This document shows, piece by piece, positions 33,180 through 45,744 of a stretch of 64,000 bases of DNA. The DNA is taken from NCBI RefSeq assembly GCF_900496995.4, contig NW_024470325.1:901012-965011 (forward strand). The letters run 5' to 3'. The stretch's first letter is position 1. Every line of letters starts with the position of its first letter. The notes beneath the pieces were generated by a model, which searched no databases, was not told the DNA's origin, and saw only the letters and a program-made list of their open reading frames with translations. This DNA is from Aquila chrysaetos chrysaetos (lineage: Eukaryota > Chordata > Aves > Accipitriformes > Accipitridae). The position numbers were made by a program, and so were the translations under genes.

Positions 33180-34647
33180 TTTGGATTGCCGGTGATAAAT
33201 ACGCTGTCTGCAAAGTATGTGCAAATGTTGAATACAGTGCGCAAAATCAAAAAAGAAAGCGACTCTCTATATAGAGAGATTTTTAAGTTTCCTGGGGAAG
33301 CACTCATTACAGCCAAGTGTTCGAATCTCACCCAGCAGGCGTCCCTGTGGGGAGGAAGAGAGGCTCAGCCCGTTGACTGGTCCCAGAAGCCAGCGATGTC
33401 CTCCTGACTAGTCTATGATGGTATCTTCCCTAATAGTCTTCCTCTTTGGGGGTCTTTTTGTACTATTTTTTCTTTTAGGTGGAGCTTGAGTGAGTCTAGG
33501 CATACATACCTTTACTTTGATTGGCATAAAGTTCTCTTGCTTTGCTTTTAAAGGTATATGCTAGAAAAAATTCAGAGCGCATGCTCCATTGGGGAGTGGT
33601 TGCACCCTGGAGGTGGGTAACTTTGGGGATGGAGGTGTGTTTTGGTAGTATAATGATAGTATACAAGCAAAGTTCACCCAGAGGACATGATTTAGCGTGT
33701 CACTACTCCAGAACAGGGCACTTATGATACAAATCAGAGGTAAGGCCACAGGGTTGACAGAACCCCCATTGTTTCACCTCCTTGCTTCAGTCGATTCAAT
33801 GCAGGGACCTTCCCTTCTTGTTCCAGTAGTTCCAGTTCCCTATCCCTGCGGTGATATCACAGAGCCTGGCCGTGGTGTCTCCACTCTGCTCCACCCTCCG
33901 TGTTGTTTCTCTTAGAGTCAGCATCCCAAGCTCCCCTGGCGTTGCTAACATCTAAGCTTGCAGGTTATGTTGCTGAGGGAATTATTATGGAACAGATCTC
34001 TTGCATATCCACTGCATTCCACCCTGGAGGTTTACCTTCCCTTAAGGGGGGGGACAAATCAGTAAGTCACCTCCAGCAATCACTCCACAGTCACACACAG
34101 AAATGTCAGGGCTCTGTGAGGTGTCCACATCTGAGCTGTTCTCATGCACTCCTCATACACACAGGGTGTTCAGAGACACGGGTCCTACCCTTGCACACAC
34201 ATGGGTGGTGCATTGTGGCAGTCATAGCATCTCTCTGGCCTCCTCTTGACACTCCCAGAGGCTGGCAGGTGCCTCAGCCCTGCGGTGGATTGCCCTGCTC
34301 TGCACTCATCGGAGGTGCCCCAAGGCATGAGGAATGGACACGGGGACCTCAGGTCAAGGAAGCACATCCCAGCGCTGCATTCTGTTGGTTTCCCAGGGGA
34401 CGTTACTCTCAAAGTGAAGTAACTTCAGGACACTGACATTCATGGGATCCCCAGGAATAGCTGATGGCATTTGTGCTCACTCAGGTTCGTCTCCCCACAC
34501 GCATGCAATTTGCGTGCTTACAACTCATCTCTACAATGTAAGCATGGACAACATTATCAGAAGTGAAAAAACAAAATAAAAAAAAATAAATCAAAACAAC
34601 ATCAACAACTACAAAACATATAAAAGACAGGTTGGGCCTGTAATGAG
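33180..34647. other. No gene recognised; small LTR-like piece
   Basis: The stretch at about 33585-33700 (ggaggtgtgttttggtagta) resembles part of the LTR at 61165-61930 in the same orientation. The rest to the OR gene shows no repeat or coding signature, apart from an A-rich tract near 34565-34600. Confidence 0.45.
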
Positions 34648-35619
34648 TTACGTTATGAGTGATATGCAGAAGAAGATGGGCAGTATATTGCTACTAAAAA
34701 AACTTCTGGTCCTAAGTTTCTGAACTGCATCCTTGAGCTCCTGGTTCCTCACGCTGTAGATGAGGGGGTTCAGTGCTGGAGGCACCACTGAGTACAGAAC
34801 TGCCACCACCAGGTCCTGGTGTGGGGACGAGATGGAGTGGGGCTTCAGGTAGGTAAACATGCCCATACTGACATACATGGAGACCACGGCCAGGTGAGGG
34901 AGGCATGTGGAAAAGGCTTTGTGCCGTCCCTGCTCAGAGGGGATCCTCAGCACGACCCTGAAGATCTGCACGTAAGACAGCAGAATAAAACCAAAACACC
35001 CAAATGCCACACAGACACTAACCACAATAAGCCCAGCCTCCCTGAGGTAGGCATCTGAGCAGGAGAGCTTGAGGATCTGGGGAACTTCACAGAAGAACTG
35101 GTCCACAGCATTGCCCTTGCAGAATGGTAGTGAAAATGTGTTGGCAGTGTGCAGCACAGCAGTGAGAAACCCACAGCCCCAGGCAGCTGCTGCCATGTGG
35201 ACACAAGCTCTGCTGCCCAGGAGGGTCCCGTAGTGCAGGGGTTTGCAGATGGCAACGTAGCGGTCATAGGCCATGATGGTGAGAAGATAAAACTCTGCTG
35301 ACATCAGAATAAAAAAGAAAAAAACCTGAGAAGCACACCCTTGGTAGGAGATGGCCCTGGTGTCCCAGAGCGAGTTGGCCATGGATTTGGGGACAGTGGT
35401 GGAGATGTAACCGAGGTCGAGGAGGGAGAGCTTGAGGAGGAAGAAGTACATGGGGGTGTGGAGGTGGTGGTCACAGGCTACGGCAGTGACGATGAGGCCA
35501 TTGGCCGGGAGGGCAGCCAGGTAGATGCCCAGGAAGAGCCAGAAGTGCAAGAGCTGCAGGTCCCGTGTGTCTGCAAATGCCAAGAGGAAGAACTCACTCA
35601 TGGAGCTGCCATTGGACAT
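34648..35619 (-). CDS. Olfactory receptor, intact (OR14-like)
   Basis: A seven-transmembrane odorant receptor of 323 residues, coupling to G-olf in olfactory cilia by family knowledge. The start at 35619 gives MSNGSS with an N-glycosylation site, as in related receptors. An in-frame upstream ATG (35745) lies before the splice acceptor and is not favoured. Motifs in order: PANGLI in TM1 (usual G replaced by A), PMYFFLLKLSLLDLG in TM2 (about residues 56-70), MAYDRYVAIC at the TM3 end (116-125), HYGTLL, a second extracellular loop with conserved cysteines, KAFSTCLPHLAVV in TM6, and NPLIYSVRN in TM7 (from about 284). A 3' splice site (AG at 35650-35649) precedes a 29-nt leader. It is the intact sister of the pseudogene at 5693-6654. 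Ligand unknown. Confidence 0.93.
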   Translation of the reverse strand: MSNGSSMSEFFLLAFADTRDLQLLHFWLFLGIYLAALPANGLIVTAVACDHHLHTPMYFFLLKLSLLDLGYISTTVPKSMANSLWDTRAISYQGCASQVFFFFILMSAEFYLLTIMAYDRYVAICKPLHYGTLLGSRACVHMAAAAWGCGFLTAVLHTANTFSLPFCKGNAVDQFFCEVPQILKLSCSDAYLREAGLIVVSVCVAFGCFGFILLSYVQIFRVVLRIPSEQGRHKAFSTCLPHLAVVSMYVSMGMFTYLKPHSISSPHQDLVVAVLYSVVPPALNPLIYSVRNQELKDAVQKLRTRSFFSSNILPIFFCISLIT

Positions 35620-35650
35620 TTGCTGGTTCTTGAAATGGGGGCATTGCCCT

Positions 35651-36692
35651 AAGAAGGAAAAGACGGGAAAATTACAGCAGAATTCTCTGAGCAAAGCCAA
35701 CGCCATTCTTTTTAGAAATCCACCCCCACACGAATTCCAGTGCATTTCCTCTCTTTGCTTTGTGCTGGCTGAGTGTGCTTTGAAGAGCAGGACTTCTGCC
35801 CATACGCTGCCAAGGAGTCAGCTGTGCCCTGCTGGTTTGTGACAGCAACCAATGTCAGTTGTAATCCACATTTAATGGAAAAGTTCAATACCTGGACACA
35901 GGACTCACAAGAGTGTAGTCTACAGAAGAGAGGCTTAGCATGTCTTTATGATATTTTTTCTCTGGTTTTTTTTTTTTTTTATTTTCCAGCATCACAACTG
36001 GTGAGTACTATTTTTAGGGGTAGAAATCCTCATTCTTGTGACTGAAAGTGTGGAGTCTTAAGACAAAACAGGCAAAAGGGCTCAGTGCTCTGTGGCTCAG
36101 CGCAGTCAGGAGAGCTGCGGTGTCCATCAGTCTTGTTCCCAGCTGCCCTGCACTTTCACTTCTGCTACCTCGAGGATGACTGCACATACAAATTACTCTT
36201 AAAAAAAAAGAACAAATAACTGGACTCTGATGAAAGCAGGGGAATCTTGTTTCAAAGGGCAGATCTCCAAGCTCTTCTTTTTCCAGCACAGAGGTGTAGT
36301 TGTGATGGAGAGGGCAGGACACAGCCCCTCTCAGAGAGAAGCAGCAGGATCTGAGAGGAGACTGGCAACCTACAAGGGATGGCTCAGCACTCCCGAGGAT
36401 CCTACAGGAGAGCCACACCTTTCTGGTGGGCAGCACGCAAGCCCAGCAGGACAGGCCAAACAGACGGTCAGGTGTCCTGAAGATAGTATGTCTTAAATGG
36501 AGTCAGCTCATTGCCCAGCAGACATCTACAGTAAAGGACCAAAAGAGAGCTGCCTGAATGCAGCCTCTCCCAATCCTTGCTTGCAATTTTCTCCCACTCC
36601 CTGCCCATGCCTCGGCTGCTTGGAGCTGTATTTGCCAGCAACTGTTTCTCTTTCCCCAGGTCTCCTCCCTGTCCCTGATCACAGATCCCATC
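35651..36692. other. No gene recognised (OR upstream region)
   Basis: Sequence 5' of the receptor, including A- and T-runs near 35970 and 36200. A 140-codon minus-strand frame (36436-36014) has no motif. Confidence 0.5.
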
Positions 36693-37273
36693 TGTCGTGG
36701 TTTAATCCCAGCCAGCAACTAAGCACCACGCAGCCGCTCACTCACTCTCCCCCCCACCCAGTGGGATCGGGGAGAAAATCGGAAAAAGAAGTAAAACTCA
36801 TGGATTGAGATAAGAACGGTTTAATAGAACAGAAAAGAAGAAACTAATAATGATAATGATAACACTAATAAAATGACAACAGCAATAATGAAAGGATTGG
36901 AATGTACAAATGATGCGCAGTGCAATTGTTCACCACCCGCCGACCGGCACCCAGCTAGTCCCCCGGGCGGCGATTCCCTGCCCCCACTCCCCAGTTCCTA
37001 TACTAGATGGGACGTCACAGGATATGGAATACCCCGTTGGCCAGTTTGGGTCAGCTGCCCTGGCTGTGTCCTGTGCCAACCTCTTGTGCCCCTCCAGCTT
37101 TCTCGCTGGCTGGGGACGAGAAGCTGAAAAATCCTTGACTTTAGTCTAAACACTACTTAGCAACAACTGAAAACATCAGTGTTATCAACATTCTTCACAT
37201 ACTGAACTCAAAACATAGCACCGTACCAGCTACTAGGAAGACAGTTAACTCTATCCCAGCTGAAACCAGGACA
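36693..37273 (-). mobile_element. Solo ERVL-type LTR with 5-bp target duplication
   Basis: 581 bp. On the minus strand it starts tgtcctggtttcagctggga and ends gggattaaaccacgaca. The 5 bp CCATC lie on both sides (36688-36692 and 37274-37278). It is nearly the same as the 5' LTR at 48410-48990. Inserted in the 5' flank of the intact OR gene in the same orientation as the gene, it might contribute regulatory sequence. Confidence 0.93.
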
Positions 37274-37589
37274 CCATCCCACCCAGTGTGTGCTCAGCTC
37301 TGCCCTGCAGACATCTTCTGGCAGCAAGGCACTGCCCAGGGGGATCTCCGTGCTGGCAAGTGTTACAGAGAATAGCAGATAAACCCTGAAGGGACCACAA
37401 CAATGATGATAATGCTTTCTGTAGGCTGAGGTGGCTGAAATGACTTTATCGGTTTTTTTCCCTTGAAAAGCCTATTCATCACTCACTGTAATACCGTAGG
37501 AGTCTCGGTCTCTTGTGCAAACCTGACAGCTCCATTACCATTTCCACCCACCATCACAGCTGGAAAGTGAAAGCACCAACCTTGGAAAG
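37274..37589. other. No gene recognised
   Basis: Unique-looking sequence between the solo LTR and block X. Confidence 0.5.
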
Positions 37590-38300
37590 CACCTTGACTC
37601 CCAGGTAGCCCCTGCCTTGATGTCCGTCTTGAAAAGTGCCCTGTGAAGTGTCCCAGGGGTGATCTGGAGCTGTGAACAGCCCTGACCTGCACAGCACCCT
37701 CTTGAGAGCAGAACGACCCTGCCCTGCACTACTGGGGGTTGCTCCTTCCACCCAGAGCTTCTCCTTGCAGTGCCATGGGGAGCTCCCCAGGCAGGCTGAG
37801 TGCTGAACCTGGAAGGCAGCAGAGTCCCTGCCCCAGCACACAGTCCCCTGGAGTGCAGGGAGCCTGCTCTGAAATACAGCCCTGGGCACCTCTAGCCACA
37901 CACTGGGGCTTCACAGCTACTCAAAATTGCCTAAAAAAAGCCCCCTCCTTACAGATAACACAAGCTGTGGGCTGTGCCAGCTTTAGGAGATGCCTCCAGG
38001 AACTACAGCTGCATTGCCCTGCACCCAGAGACTTACCGTGTCAAGAGCTGCAATGATTTCTCCTCTTTTGAGCTCTCAGTCATCCTCCCAATCCTGACTG
38101 CCTTTAAGCTCTTAATCTGCCTTGCTCATTGCCCTGAGATACCCTGGGAGTGCCCTTCGCCCTGCTGCTCTTTGCAGAGGAGCTGCCCCTGGGCAGAGCT
38201 GTCTCTCTGCAGCGCAGCCCACTTGCCATCAACTCCTTCCCTCCCAGCAGCCTGGACCAGCTCAGCAGCAGAGGCCCAGCCCAAGGCATTTTAATGACCC
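37590..38300. repeat. Duplicated OR-flank block X, copy 2
   Basis: Paralogous to 8530-9330 (shared gcaggctgagtgctga, agagtccctgccccagcaca and gggcagagctgtctct, in order). It lies on the same side of the minus-strand OR gene as copy 1 does. Confidence 0.75.
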
Positions 38301-38429
38301 CTCTGGTGGCTTTGACGCTAAGTCCATGAGCCTCAGACCCTGAGAGAAAGTTGATGAAACCTCTCAAGCACTCAAAGTCAGATGCAAATTCCAAAGTGTC
38401 TTGGAGCATTAATGGGTCCCACTGAGGGA

Positions 38430-38950
38430 CATTACTGACAAAGCAACCCTGGGGGCTGGTTAAAGCAGAAAACAGGAGGCAGTGATGAAAGGTAGGCAAC
38501 GGCAATGTAAAGGTGGCTCTGGAGGCTGAGTAAACCGGCATGTGTCTTATCAAGCCAAAGGGCCAGGCTCTGGCCCCTAGCCCTTGGGAAGGGAGATCCT
38601 GTCCCACACCCATGGCTCAGGGCTCTTCCTGCTGCAGTGTTTTGTAAGGACTTGCAATGCCAAGTGCGGGACTATGGTATGACACCTCCCAGGCTCTTGG
38701 GTGGAGACAAGGAGGCCATGACGGCATAGTGCTGTAAGGGTTAGGTGTCTCCCAATAGGCCTTGGTGACACAGACAACAGCCACAGCCACCTGGAGAAAG
38801 AATTCCGCTCTCCTGGGGGCTTTCAACCTTGTCAGCTCCCTTGACCATCTCCACCACAGGCTGTCCTGTGGTGTCCTATGCCTGCACCTGTTTCCTTGAA
38901 GGCTGTTGATGTCCACTGTGCTTACCAACCTTGCTCTCACTTGAGCATCT
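38430..38950. repeat. Duplicated OR-flank block Y, copy 2
   Basis: Paralogous to 3560-4110. Here Y follows X directly, whereas copy 1 of Y lies on the other side of the pseudogene. The arrangement fits a tandem series ...Y-OR-X-Y-OR-X... with losses between. Confidence 0.65.
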
Positions 38951-40280
38951 TCCTACCCTTACTGCTATCTCTCCATCCTCACAGGCTGTTCTTTGAAATA
39001 CAAAGCTCCAGCTAATCCAGACTTTTTCTGGGTGGACTATTCTACCACAGCACTGCACTTGGAGTGACGTTTCCGGTAACTCAAAGTGACGTGAAATCCT
39101 CATGTCCAGTCTCAACTTCCAAGGCTCCACTTTGTGCCATGATTTTTTTCTCGTATTGTTTCCCAATTTTGAGAAAAACTCCCCCACCTCTGAAACCATG
39201 AAACCACACCTCAACCAGTCTCAGGATAGTCTGGGTGGCCATGCTCATCCTAAGGCAGACCTGTATGCAGGTGGCCTTGTTCATGGCAAGCATGCACCAC
39301 TGGCTGTACGGTGTCCCTTGTAGTGCCCAGGGCCTTCTCCTCAGCGTCACTGCTCAGCCGGTCAGGTCCAAGCCTGCTCTGATGAACGAGATTATTCTTC
39401 CTCCTAATGCAGGACTGTCCACTCCTCCTTATAAACTTCAAGAGGTTTCTGTTGGCCGGAGTCCCAGAGTTTCTCGGGGCCCTCTGGACTGAAGCTCCAT
39501 TTTATCGGCTGTTAGTGCCTGTGTGCAGATAGCTCACCCTGATGGTGGTGTCTCTCACAAGATAACAGCATGAGGAGGCGCAGGGCTTTACAGACCCAGG
39601 TAGGATCCACCATGAGCACAGCCTTCAAAACACCAAATGAAAGGTGGTTTAGGTGTTTTAGCAAAGGCTTGCTTTACATTTGCAAGATAACATTTAATTT
39701 AAATTAATTTGTTTCTCTTTAAGTCGTCTATCTGTAAAACTAAAATAAAATAGCCATGCCATAAATGCCTGGAGCAGGAGGAATGACACCTTTTCACTTT
39801 GCATTCACATGAGAATACTTCTGAAAGGACAACCAAGTGTAGCCCTATCTTCAGATTTGCTGCACAAATGCTCTTCTCTCCAATCCCTGATGCACTGCAG
39901 TCACGCTGCTGGTCACTTGCCTGCCATAAAGTAACTAGAGATCTGTTGCACTAAGAGTAACAAGGTAACAAAAATGCAACCTACCTGGTAAATTCTTAGG
40001 ATGTAAGCCAAAAAAGACAATGTTTTAATTTGAGCAGCGATAAAACCAGCATACAACTCCTTGTTAAAAAGTTTATATTGCCTGAAATTAAATTGAACAG
40101 TGGTTATGATTTTGTGCCTCCTCTTTAATACCTTCATTCAGAAAATTCACAGAAGTTTCAAATTACATCATCTTGTAGTGAGGTTCTTGCATCATAAAGG
40201 AGTAAAATCATCACGGGAGAGCCGATTTTTAATAAGCTCTCTGCCATTCAAATTCCCAGAATCTTATGCTCTAAGCAGAA
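38951..40280. other. No gene recognised
   Basis: Open frames to 112 codons on the minus strand near 38.9-39.4 kb lack a motif that I can name. 39.6-40.28 kb is AT-rich. The retroviral homology starts abruptly near 40290. Confidence 0.5.
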
Positions 40281-41837
40281 ATGCACAACCCTGAGGCAGC
40301 CATACAATTTTCCATGCCCCAGGGGTGGAAGCACAGCCCTATCTTTTGTCATGGACTAATCCAAACTGCACTGGAACAAAGTGATGCCCCTGAACATTTA
40401 CAATACATAGATGACATCATCGTGTGGGGCAACGAGGCAGAAGAAGTGTTTGAGAAGGGAAAAAAAATAATACAGATTCTTCTGAAAGCTGGTTTCGCCA
40501 TAAAGAAAAGCAAGGTCAAGGGACCTGCACAGGAGATTCAGTTCTTGGGAATAAAATGGCAGGATGGACGCCGTCATGTGCCTATGGATGTGGTTAACAA
40601 GATAGCAACTATGTCTCCACCAGCTAACAAGAAAGAAACACAAGCTTTCCTAGGCCTCGTGGGGTTCTGGAGAATGCATATTCCAGGTTATAGTCAGCTT
40701 GTGAGCCCTCTCTATCGAGTAACGTGGAAAAAGAACTATATTGAGTGGGGCCCTGAGCAACAACAAGCCTTTGAGCACATCGGGCAGAAAATAGCTCGTG
40801 CAGTAGCTCTTGGACCTGTCCGGACAGGACCAGACGTACAAAATGTACTCTACACTGCAGCTGGGGAGCATGGGCTCACCTGGAGCCTCTGGCAGAAAAC
40901 ACCAGGAGAAACCCGAGGTCAACCATTAGGGTTTTGGAGCCGGGGGTACCAAGGATCAGAAGCCCACTACACCCCGACTGAAAAAGAGATACTAGCAGCA
41001 TACGAGGGGGTTCGAGCCGCTTCAGAAGTTGTTGGTACAGAAGCATATGTCCTCTTGGCACCACGATTGCCTGTGCTACACTGGATGTTCAAAGGAAACA
41101 TCCCCTCTACACATCATGCAACCAGCGCTACATGGAGTAAGCGGATAGCATTGATCACGCAACGGGCTCGACTGGGGAAATCTAACCACCCAGGAATTCC
41201 GGAAGAGATCATGGACTGGCCAGAAGGTAGAGATTTTGGAGCAACACCTGAGGAGGTGGCTCGTGCCCAAGAGGCACCACCGTATAATGAGTTATCAGAA
41301 GACGAAAGGTGTTACGCTTTGTTTACTGATGGATCCTGTCGTGTGGTAGGGAACCATCGGAAGTGGAAAGCTGCTGTGTGGAGTCCCACGCAACAAGCCA
41401 TTGAGGCCACTGAAGGAGAAGGCGAGTCAAGTCAGTTTGCAGAAGTGAAAGCCATCCAACTAGCCCCAGACATTGCTGAACGAGAAAAGTGGCCGGTACT
41501 CTACCTCTATACCGACTCCTGGATGGTGGCTAATGCCCTATGGGCGTGGCTACAGCAGTGGAAGAAGACCAATTGGCAACCCAGGGGTAAACCTATCTGG
41601 GCAGCAGCATTGTGGCAGGACATTGCTGCCCGTGTAGAACACATAACTCTAAAGGTACGTCATGTAGATGCTCACATGCCCAACAGCCGTGCCACTGAAG
41701 AACATCGAAATAATGAACAGGTAGACAAGGCTGCCAAAATTGAAGAAGCTCAGGTGGACCTGGACTGGGAGTGTAAGGGTGAGCTATTTGTAGCTCGATG
41801 GGCCCATGGGACATCTAGGGAGAGATGCAACATATAG
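40281..41837 (+). pseudogene. ERVL-type pol: RT palm to RNase H (copy 2), 5'-truncated
   Basis: Open for 518 codons. Reverse transcriptase begins mid-domain (PQGWKHSPIFCHG), has the catalytic YIDDIIVWGN, thumb and connection regions (AFLGLVGFWRMHIP), then RNase H with LFTDGSCRVV, the conserved Glu in FAEVKAIQ, DSWMVANAL and HVDAH. The RT fingers, protease and gag are missing upstream of about 40290. The frame ends at 41837, and the integrase continues in a different frame after a local deletion. This copy is closest to 51664-53601. Confidence 0.88.
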
Positions 41838-42643
41838 ATGGGCTCGTGATCGAGGGGTGGAATCTGACCATGGAAGCCATCACACAGGTCACTCATGAAT
41901 GTGAAACATGTGCTGCAATCAAGCGAGCCACCAGAGTAAAGTCTCCCTGGAACAGAGGGCGGTGGCTCAGCTTTCGATATGGCGAGGCCTGGCAAATTGA
42001 CTACATTGGACCAGTGCCACGATCACGCCAAGGCAAGCGCTACATACTCACGATGGTGGAAGGTACTACTGCTTGGCTGGAAACATATCCTGTAAGCCAT
42101 GACACTGCCCGAAACACCATCTTAGGCCTTGAAAAGCAAATTCTATGGCGACACGGTACCCCAGAAGGAATTGAATCAGACAATGGGACTCATTTCCGAA
42201 ATAACCTCATAAGCTCCTGGGCAAAGAAACACGGCATTGAGTGGGTGTACCACATACCCTATCACCCGCAAGCATCTGGAAAAATTGAGAGCTATAATGG
42301 ACTGATGAAGACTATGTTGAAAGCGCTAGGCAATGGGACATGGAAGCATTGGGATACAAATTTAGCAGAAGCCACTTGGCTAGTTAACACCAGAGGATCT
42401 GCTAACTGTCCTGGTCCTGCCCAAACAAAACCCCTACACACTGTGGGAGGAGATAAGGTCCCCGTAGTGCACATGGGGAAGCGGCTGGGCAAGGCAGTGT
42501 GGATTTCTCCTCCCATGGGAAAAGGCAAACCCATTTGTGGGATTGTCTTTGCTCAGGGACCTGGGTGTACTTGGTGGGTAATGCGGAAGGATGGGGAGAC
42601 CCAGTGTGTGCCTCAAGGACATTTAACCTTGGGGGAAAAATAA
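41825..42643 (+). pseudogene. ERVL-type integrase (copy 2)
   Basis: Open for 272 codons. It begins in the zinc-binding domain (HECETC gives the two cysteines). The core shows WQIDYIGPVP (Asp), ESDNGTHFRNN (Asp) and SGKIESYNG (Glu), so the DDE triad is present. The C-terminal part has KPICGIVFAQGPGCTWW and ends just before about 450 bp of non-coding sequence and the 3' LTR. No env or dUTPase frame follows. Confidence 0.85.
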
Positions 42644-43079
42644 TCTGTGATGTGAGTTGTATGTTGTAGGAAGTAATGTAGCAGGAATGACCTGAACTGC
42701 AGAGGAGTGAACTTCGCAAGGAACCAGACAAGTGCATCGGTGACCCAAACCAAGCCGGTGTTGGTGCCCAACGATCGAACATACTGCTTCTCCTGTCCTG
42801 ACCACTCATCTTGACGGATGAGGCCCAAGTCATAACCTGTGTGTGAACAGGTGGAGGAGTGGAAGAAGCCCATGGAATATCTATCTCTTAAAGGACAGGG
42901 GATAGTAATTAATAAGAATGTATAAATCTGTATGTTGGGTATAAAAGTGGTTTAAGTATGTAGTTTCAGTTGTAAGTGTTGGTAAGAAGGGATTTCAGTA
43001 ATGAGAATTAAATACAATGGCATGGTTAGAAGATATCTGTATTAAATTATGTGGGACCTGAGCATGACGCAAATGGTAG

Positions 43080-43097
43080 GGAATAAGGGGTGGAGAT
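43080..43097 (+). other. Polypurine tract, copy 2
   Basis: gaataaggggtggagat directly precedes the LTR start; the same motif precedes the LTR at 54957. Confidence 0.65.
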
Positions 43098-43677
43098 TGT
43101 ATTGGGTCTGGCTGAGATGGAGTTAATACTCCCCATAGCAGCTCTCATAGCGCTGTGCTCTGCAGCAGTAGCTGGAAAGGTGTTGATAACACACCAGTGT
43201 TTTGGTTGCTGCTGCTGAGCAGTGCTGGCGCAGCATCAAGGCTGTCTCTCCAACATTTTTGCCCCCCTCAACAGCAGGCTGGGGCAGGGCAAGATCTTGG
43301 GAGGGGACATAACCAGGACAGCTGACCTAAACTAACCAAACAGATATTCCATACCATATGACGTCAGCTCAGATTTAAAAGCTAAGTAAAGGGAGACGGA
43401 AGGGGGGGCATTTTTTTGTCTTCCTGAGCAAACACTACACGTACTGAAGCCCTGCTTCCCAGGAAGTGGCTAGACATCGCCTGCAGATGGGAAGTAGAGA
43501 ATAACATCATTTGTTTTTCTTTGCTTTCGCGCGCGACCTTTGCTTTCACTTTATTAAACTGTCCTTATCTTGACCCACGAGACTTTTGTTATATTTTCTC
43601 CCCCCATCCAGCTGAGAAGGGGGAGTGATAGAGCGGCTTTGGTGGGCAACTGGCATCCAGCCAGGGTCAACCCACCA
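43098..43677 (+). mobile_element. 3' LTR of ERVL copy 2 (subfamily B)
   Basis: It starts tgtattgggtctggctgaga, has attaaactgtccttatct, and ends gccagggtcaacccacca. It is related to, but distinct from, the LTR at 48410. Its 3' end is followed immediately by minisatellite, and the same end-to-array junction occurs at 62081. Confidence 0.8.
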
Positions 43678-44984
43678 TACGGTACACCTACTGGTACTCT
43701 GGGGTACGCCTGCTGTCCACAACGGGTGCGCGAGGGTAGATCTGCCCTACCTAGCTAACACTCTAGTTCAGGCCTGGTGTCCCTACCTGATGCTCCGGGG
43801 TAGGCCTGGTGTCCCCACCTGATCCTGTCTAGTAGTACCGGTACCCGTACTGGTACTCCGGGGTACACATGCTGTCCCTATGGGTGCGTGGGGGTAGACC
43901 TGCCCTCCCTACCTGACCCTCTTGGGTCGGCCTGGTATCCCTACCTGATGCTCAGGTATAGCCCTGGCCTTCCTACCTGCGCGGATGGGGTAGACAAGGC
44001 CTCCCTTCCGGCAAGGGTGGGGTAGACCTGGCCTCACTGCCTGCGCGGACAGGGTAGACCATGACTCCCTACCGACAAGGGCGGGGTAGAACTGGTCTCC
44101 CTATCCACGCAGATGGGGTAGACCAGGCCACCCTAACCACGCGGGCGGGGTAGACCTGGCCTTCCTAACCGCGCGGACGGGGTAGAGCAAGACTCCCTAC
44201 CCGCGCGGGCAGGGTACACCTGGTTTCTCTGCCCGCGCGGATGGTAGAGACCAGGACTCCCTGCTGGTAAGGGCGGGGTAGACATGGCCTCCCTACCTGA
44301 CCCTCTGGGGTCAGCAGGGTATCCCTACCTGATCCTGCGCAGTAGTACCGTTACTCCTACTGGTACTCCAGGGTAGAACCGGTACGCCTACTGTACCGCG
44401 GGGTACCCCTGCTGTCCCTATTGGCGCTCCAGGCTAGACCTGGCCTCCCTACCTGATGCTCCGGGCTTAATCTGGCGTCTCTACCTGATCCTGCGCGGTA
44501 GTACCGGTACCCCTACTGGTACCCCGGGGTACACCGGCTGTCCCTACGGGCGCGCGGGGTTAGACCCACCCTCCCTACCTGACCCTCTGGGGTCGGACTG
44601 GTATGCCTACCTGATGCTCTGGGGTAGGCGTCCCTACCCGCACAGACGGTGTAGACCAGGCCTCCCTACCGGCAAGGGCGGGGTAGAACTGGCCTCCCTA
44701 CCGTCGTGAGCAGGGTAGACTTTGCCTCCCTACTGACAAGAGCGGGGTAGACCAGGCCTCCATACCCGCGTGGGAGGGGTACACGTGGCCTCCCTACCGG
44801 CGCATGCGGGATAGACCTGGCCCCCTACCGGCAAGGGCGGGATACACCTGACCACCCTACCGGCATGGGTGGGGTGGACCTGGCCTCCGTACTCGAGCGG
44901 TGGGTGTAGACCTGACCTCCCTACCGGGAAGGGCGGGGTAGACCTGGCCTCCCTATCTGCGCGAGAGGGGTAGACCTGACCTCC
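43678..44984 (+). repeat. Minisatellite, mixed 32-bp and composite units
   Basis: It starts with composite units (ctactggtactctggggta, a gtccctacgggcgcgcgggg-like part, then ccctccctacctgaccctct and tccctacctgatgctccggg), then 32-bp units as at 1-759. Composite and simple units alternate in blocks. No gene. Confidence 0.9.
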
Positions 44985-45744
44985 TGTAAGAGTCGGTCAG
45001 AAAATCAGCATTGTCTCAACATTGTCATCAGGAACATGAACAGTACATTACCTGACAACGGCCTGTTTGGAGCGCAGCGGCCAATCCCAAGGACAGAATG
45101 TGCGGTACAAGGCTCCTGGAAGGTACCTGGCTAGAGCTGTTAGAGATAACTGCATAGCTACTGTCAAAAAGGATGGATTGCAACCGTTGCCATAACATCG
45201 ATGAAGAAATCATGAAATCTAGACGAACTTTGCTTCATTATAATACCAAAACACACCTCCTAGTCAAAGGCTACCCGCCTCCAAGACTTATCACGCCTCA
45301 GACACTGACCCTGCGCCTGCGTGATAGCCTCGCTCGAGAAGGGCGGAGATATGATAATTGTATTCTGAGCAGGGTGGAGACACCTGAGGCAGAGGTGGAG
45401 CAAGGTATGTTACTAAACATAAAAGATGACTTCTAAACAACGGGAATTTGAAGCTTCCCCACCAAGGACCACAACGATCGACGATGCAGCATTAGCTGGA
45501 CCCGGGACTGTTAAGACGTCTTGAGATCAGTGGTGGTAGCTATAACCCCTCTTTCTCCTCTCTCTAAACTTAACTTTACTTTTCTCCTTTCTTCCACCCA
45601 TCTCTAACTATCGCGTGCCTCTTCACAGGCAATACAATAAAGTTATACTGTGTGATTACTGCTATCCCCTTTGGTCACGTTCATTTTGCACTTTCGAGAT
45701 CGTAGCAAACGAACCATCACGAGTCCACCGAGTGGACTGTGACA
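44985..45744 (+). mobile_element. Solo LTR, family C, with 5-bp target duplication
   Basis: It starts tgtaagagtcggtcagaaaa and ends ccaccgagtggactgtgaca. The 5 bp CCTCC flank both sides (44980-44984 and 45745-45749). It contains an AATAAA-type signal (caataaag near 45640) and nearly matches the reversed LTR at 61165-61930. It inserted into the minisatellite, so that array is older than the insertion. Confidence 0.92.
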
